Source: Pseudozyma flocculosa PF-1
Lineage: Eukaryota; Basidiomycota; Ustilaginomycetes; Ustilaginales; Ustilaginaceae
NCBI RefSeq assembly: GCF_000417875.1
Contig: NW_006920872.1
Coordinates: 691,947 to 755,946, forward strand
Reading direction: 5' to 3'
DNA length: 64,000 bases
Shown here: positions 62,788-64,000 of the stretch, in pieces
How positions within the stretch are numbered: position 1 is the stretch's first letter
Layout of the letters: every line of letters starts with the position of its first letter
Program-made: the position numbers and the translations under genes
The notes under the pieces: generated by a model
Told to the model about the DNA's origin: nothing
The model's input: the letters and a program-made list of their open reading frames with translations, nothing else
Databases searched by the model: none

Positions 62788-63999
62788 TCAACGGTCGGGG
62801 CGGCTGTTCTTGAAGCGCAGGAGCGGCGCGAGGCTCGAGAGCGGGCAGGCCATCTTGAGGAAGGCGTGCTGGAGCAGCTCGTCGGCGCTGGCGCGGCTCT
62901 TTACGTCGGCGCAGAGGCAGACTGCGAGGAACGACTTGAGCGCCTTGGACAGCGTCTCTGGCTTCTTGAGGGTGGGCGTGCCGTTGGTGGCGATGAGGTA
63001 GAGGGCCTTGAGCGGCTCCTCGTCGAGGTAGGGCGGCTCGTTCTCGATCATCTCGATGGCCATGATGCCGAGCGACCAGATATCGACCTTGGCGCCGTAC
63101 TCCTTCTGCTTGACCACCTCGGGCGCCATCCAGTAGGGCGTGCCGACCATCGTGGCGCGTTTGCTCTTCTGGTCCGTCAGCTTGGCGCAGAAGCCAAAGT
63201 CGGTGATCTTGACCTGTCCCGAGGCGTTGAGCAGCACATTGTCCGACTTGATGTCGCGGTGGATGATGCTCTGGCTGTGCAGGTGCTCGAGGCCCTTGCA
63301 CGTCTCGAAGCAGATGGCCGCGATCTGGTCCTCCTCGAGCGTGTTGTTGTCGATGACGTCGGTCAGCGCGCCGCCCTCCATGTACTCCATGATGACCCAC
63401 AGCTCGTTGTTGCGGACGAGGAACGAGTCGAGGAAGTTGACAATGTTGGGGTGCTGAGACTCCTTCATGACGAGGATCTCGTTGACGATGAGCTCCTTGC
63501 GCGGCTGCATCGACAGGTCCATCGTCTTGATGGCGACCCGCTGGCCCGTCGCCAGGGTCTTGGCCACAAACACCGAGCCCGACGCGCCCTGGCCGACCTT
63601 CTTCATCTTGCTGTAGAGGAGGTTGGGGTCGTCGGGGCTCACGACGCTCCGCAGCTTCTCCATGATCTGCGCCTCGCTCATCGTGCTGATCCGCCGCTCC
63701 GCCTCTTTCTGCTGCGCCGTCTTGGGCGCATCCGCCTTCTTGGCCGTCTGCAGCGGCTTGACGGTCGCAGGCGCGGCCGCAGCGTTCGGCGGCGCAGCCG
63801 AAGGCTTGCTGGCCGCAGGTGCCGCCCCCGCCGCAGCTGCTCCCGATGGCTTCGCATCGACGGCAGGCCGCGAAGAGGACGGCACAGACGAGGACGACGA
63901 AGCAGCCGTTGCCTCTGACGACAGCTTGAGCTCCTTTGTCTTGACGTTGAGAGCCCGGACGGGATCGATGTCCTTGGACGACTTGAGGCCATAATCGGC
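62788..63999 (-). CDS. CLA4: p21-activated protein kinase Cla4 (5' end beyond the window)
   Basis: A partial open frame of 403 codons plus stop, truncated at the right edge; no start codon is required here. After an Ala/Pro-rich linker the kinase domain begins ([20 protein letters not shown]) with catalytic Lys in [21 protein letters not shown], and [20 protein letters not shown]. The [17 protein letters not shown] segment and [19 protein letters not shown] are characteristic of Cla4, as opposed to Ste20. The end ([17 protein letters not shown]) also fits the Cla4 tail. Cla4 acts downstream of Cdc42 in septation and filamentous growth; PH and CRIB domains should lie just outside the window. 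Confidence 0.95.
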   Translation of the reverse strand, partial: ADYGLKSSKDIDPVRALNVKTKELKLSSEATAASSSSSVPSSSRPAVDAKPSGAAAAGAAPAASKPSAAPPNAAAAPATVKPLQTAKKADAPKTAQQKEAERRISTMSEAQIMEKLRSVVSPDDPNLLYSKMKKVGQGASGSVFVAKTLATGQRVAIKTMDLSMQPRKELIVNEILVMKESQHPNIVNFLDSFLVRNNELWVIMEYMEGGALTDVIDNNTLEEDQIAAICFETCKGLEHLHSQSIIHRDIKSDNVLLNASGQVKITDFGFCAKLTDQKSKRATMVGTPYWMAPEVVKQKEYGAKVDIWSLGIMAIEMIENEPPYLDEEPLKALYLIATNGTPTLKKPETLSKALKSFLAVCLCADVKSRASADELLQHAFLKMACPLSSLAPLLRFKNSRPDR

Positions 64000-64000
64000 C

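Overview
The window is a nuclear segment of a GC-rich basidiomycete, most likely a smut-type fungus (Ustilaginomycotina) or a close relative. Genes carry short introns, nearly all with GTGAGT-like donors and CAG acceptors. There is a Clp1-like gene, a family tied to basidiomycete sexual development. The kinases, the GEF and the P4-ATPase are all of fungal type. Assignments rest on reading translated motifs and splice sites by eye; no database search was run.

Layout. 0.8-4.1 kb: CDC24 (Cdc42 GEF). 5.0-5.8 kb: CPD1-like cyclic phosphodiesterase (minus). 6.4-8.2 kb: eEF1B-gamma. 8.5-12.8 kb: NEO1-type P4-ATPase (minus). 13.6-14.3 kb: complex I LYR subunit NDUFA6. 15.8-17.1 kb: Clp1-like protein. 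18.3-19.7 kb: REI1 60S-maturation factor (minus). 21.1-22.1 kb: ubiquitin-eL40 fusion. A 266-bp, base-for-base identical inverted copy of the eL40 3' end lies at 17.65-17.92 kb. 22.9-30.7 kb is a gene-free block of nested non-autonomous DNA transposons. 31.7-33.0 kb: glyoxalase-like protein. 33.2-34.8 kb: LIN1/CD2BP2 GYF protein (minus). 35.7-39.6 kb: PDK1/PKH-type kinase. 40.0-40.9 kb: two intron-bearing tRNA-Phe genes on either side of a TA-flanked MITE. 42.2-47.1 kb: DNA2 (minus). 47.6-49.0 kb: NIT2 omega-amidase with a polyQ insert. 49.1-51.0 kb: ARP9 (minus). 51.9-52.4 kb: CMC1 (minus). 53.0-54.3 kb: PHB2 (minus). 55.0-56.4 kb: NIF3. 56.5-59.7 kb: MCM10 (minus). 60.2-61.6 kb: secreted glycerophosphodiesterase (minus). 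62.3 kb: third tRNA-Phe (minus). 62.8 kb to the right edge: CLA4 (PAK) kinase, cut at its 5' end.

Functional links. Genes are independently transcribed, often in divergent pairs (REI1/UBI-L40, LIN1/PKH, DNA2/NIT2, PHB2/NIF3). REI1 and ubiquitin-eL40, which share one intergenic region, both act in late cytoplasmic 60S maturation. CDC24 and CLA4 at the two ends belong to the same Cdc42 polarity module. DNA2 and MCM10 are replication factors. NDUFA6, CMC1 and PHB2 are mitochondrial.

The most unusual part is 22.9-30.7 kb. At least six elements (three sequence families, two copies each) share a terminal inverted repeat beginning CATAGCTAGC. Five of the six have a matching 3-bp target duplication (CCT, ATC, AAG, ACA, AGT). 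Two elements are nested inside a third, so relative insertion order can be read directly. Two families with otherwise different interiors share a long hairpin. No transposase was found in the window.
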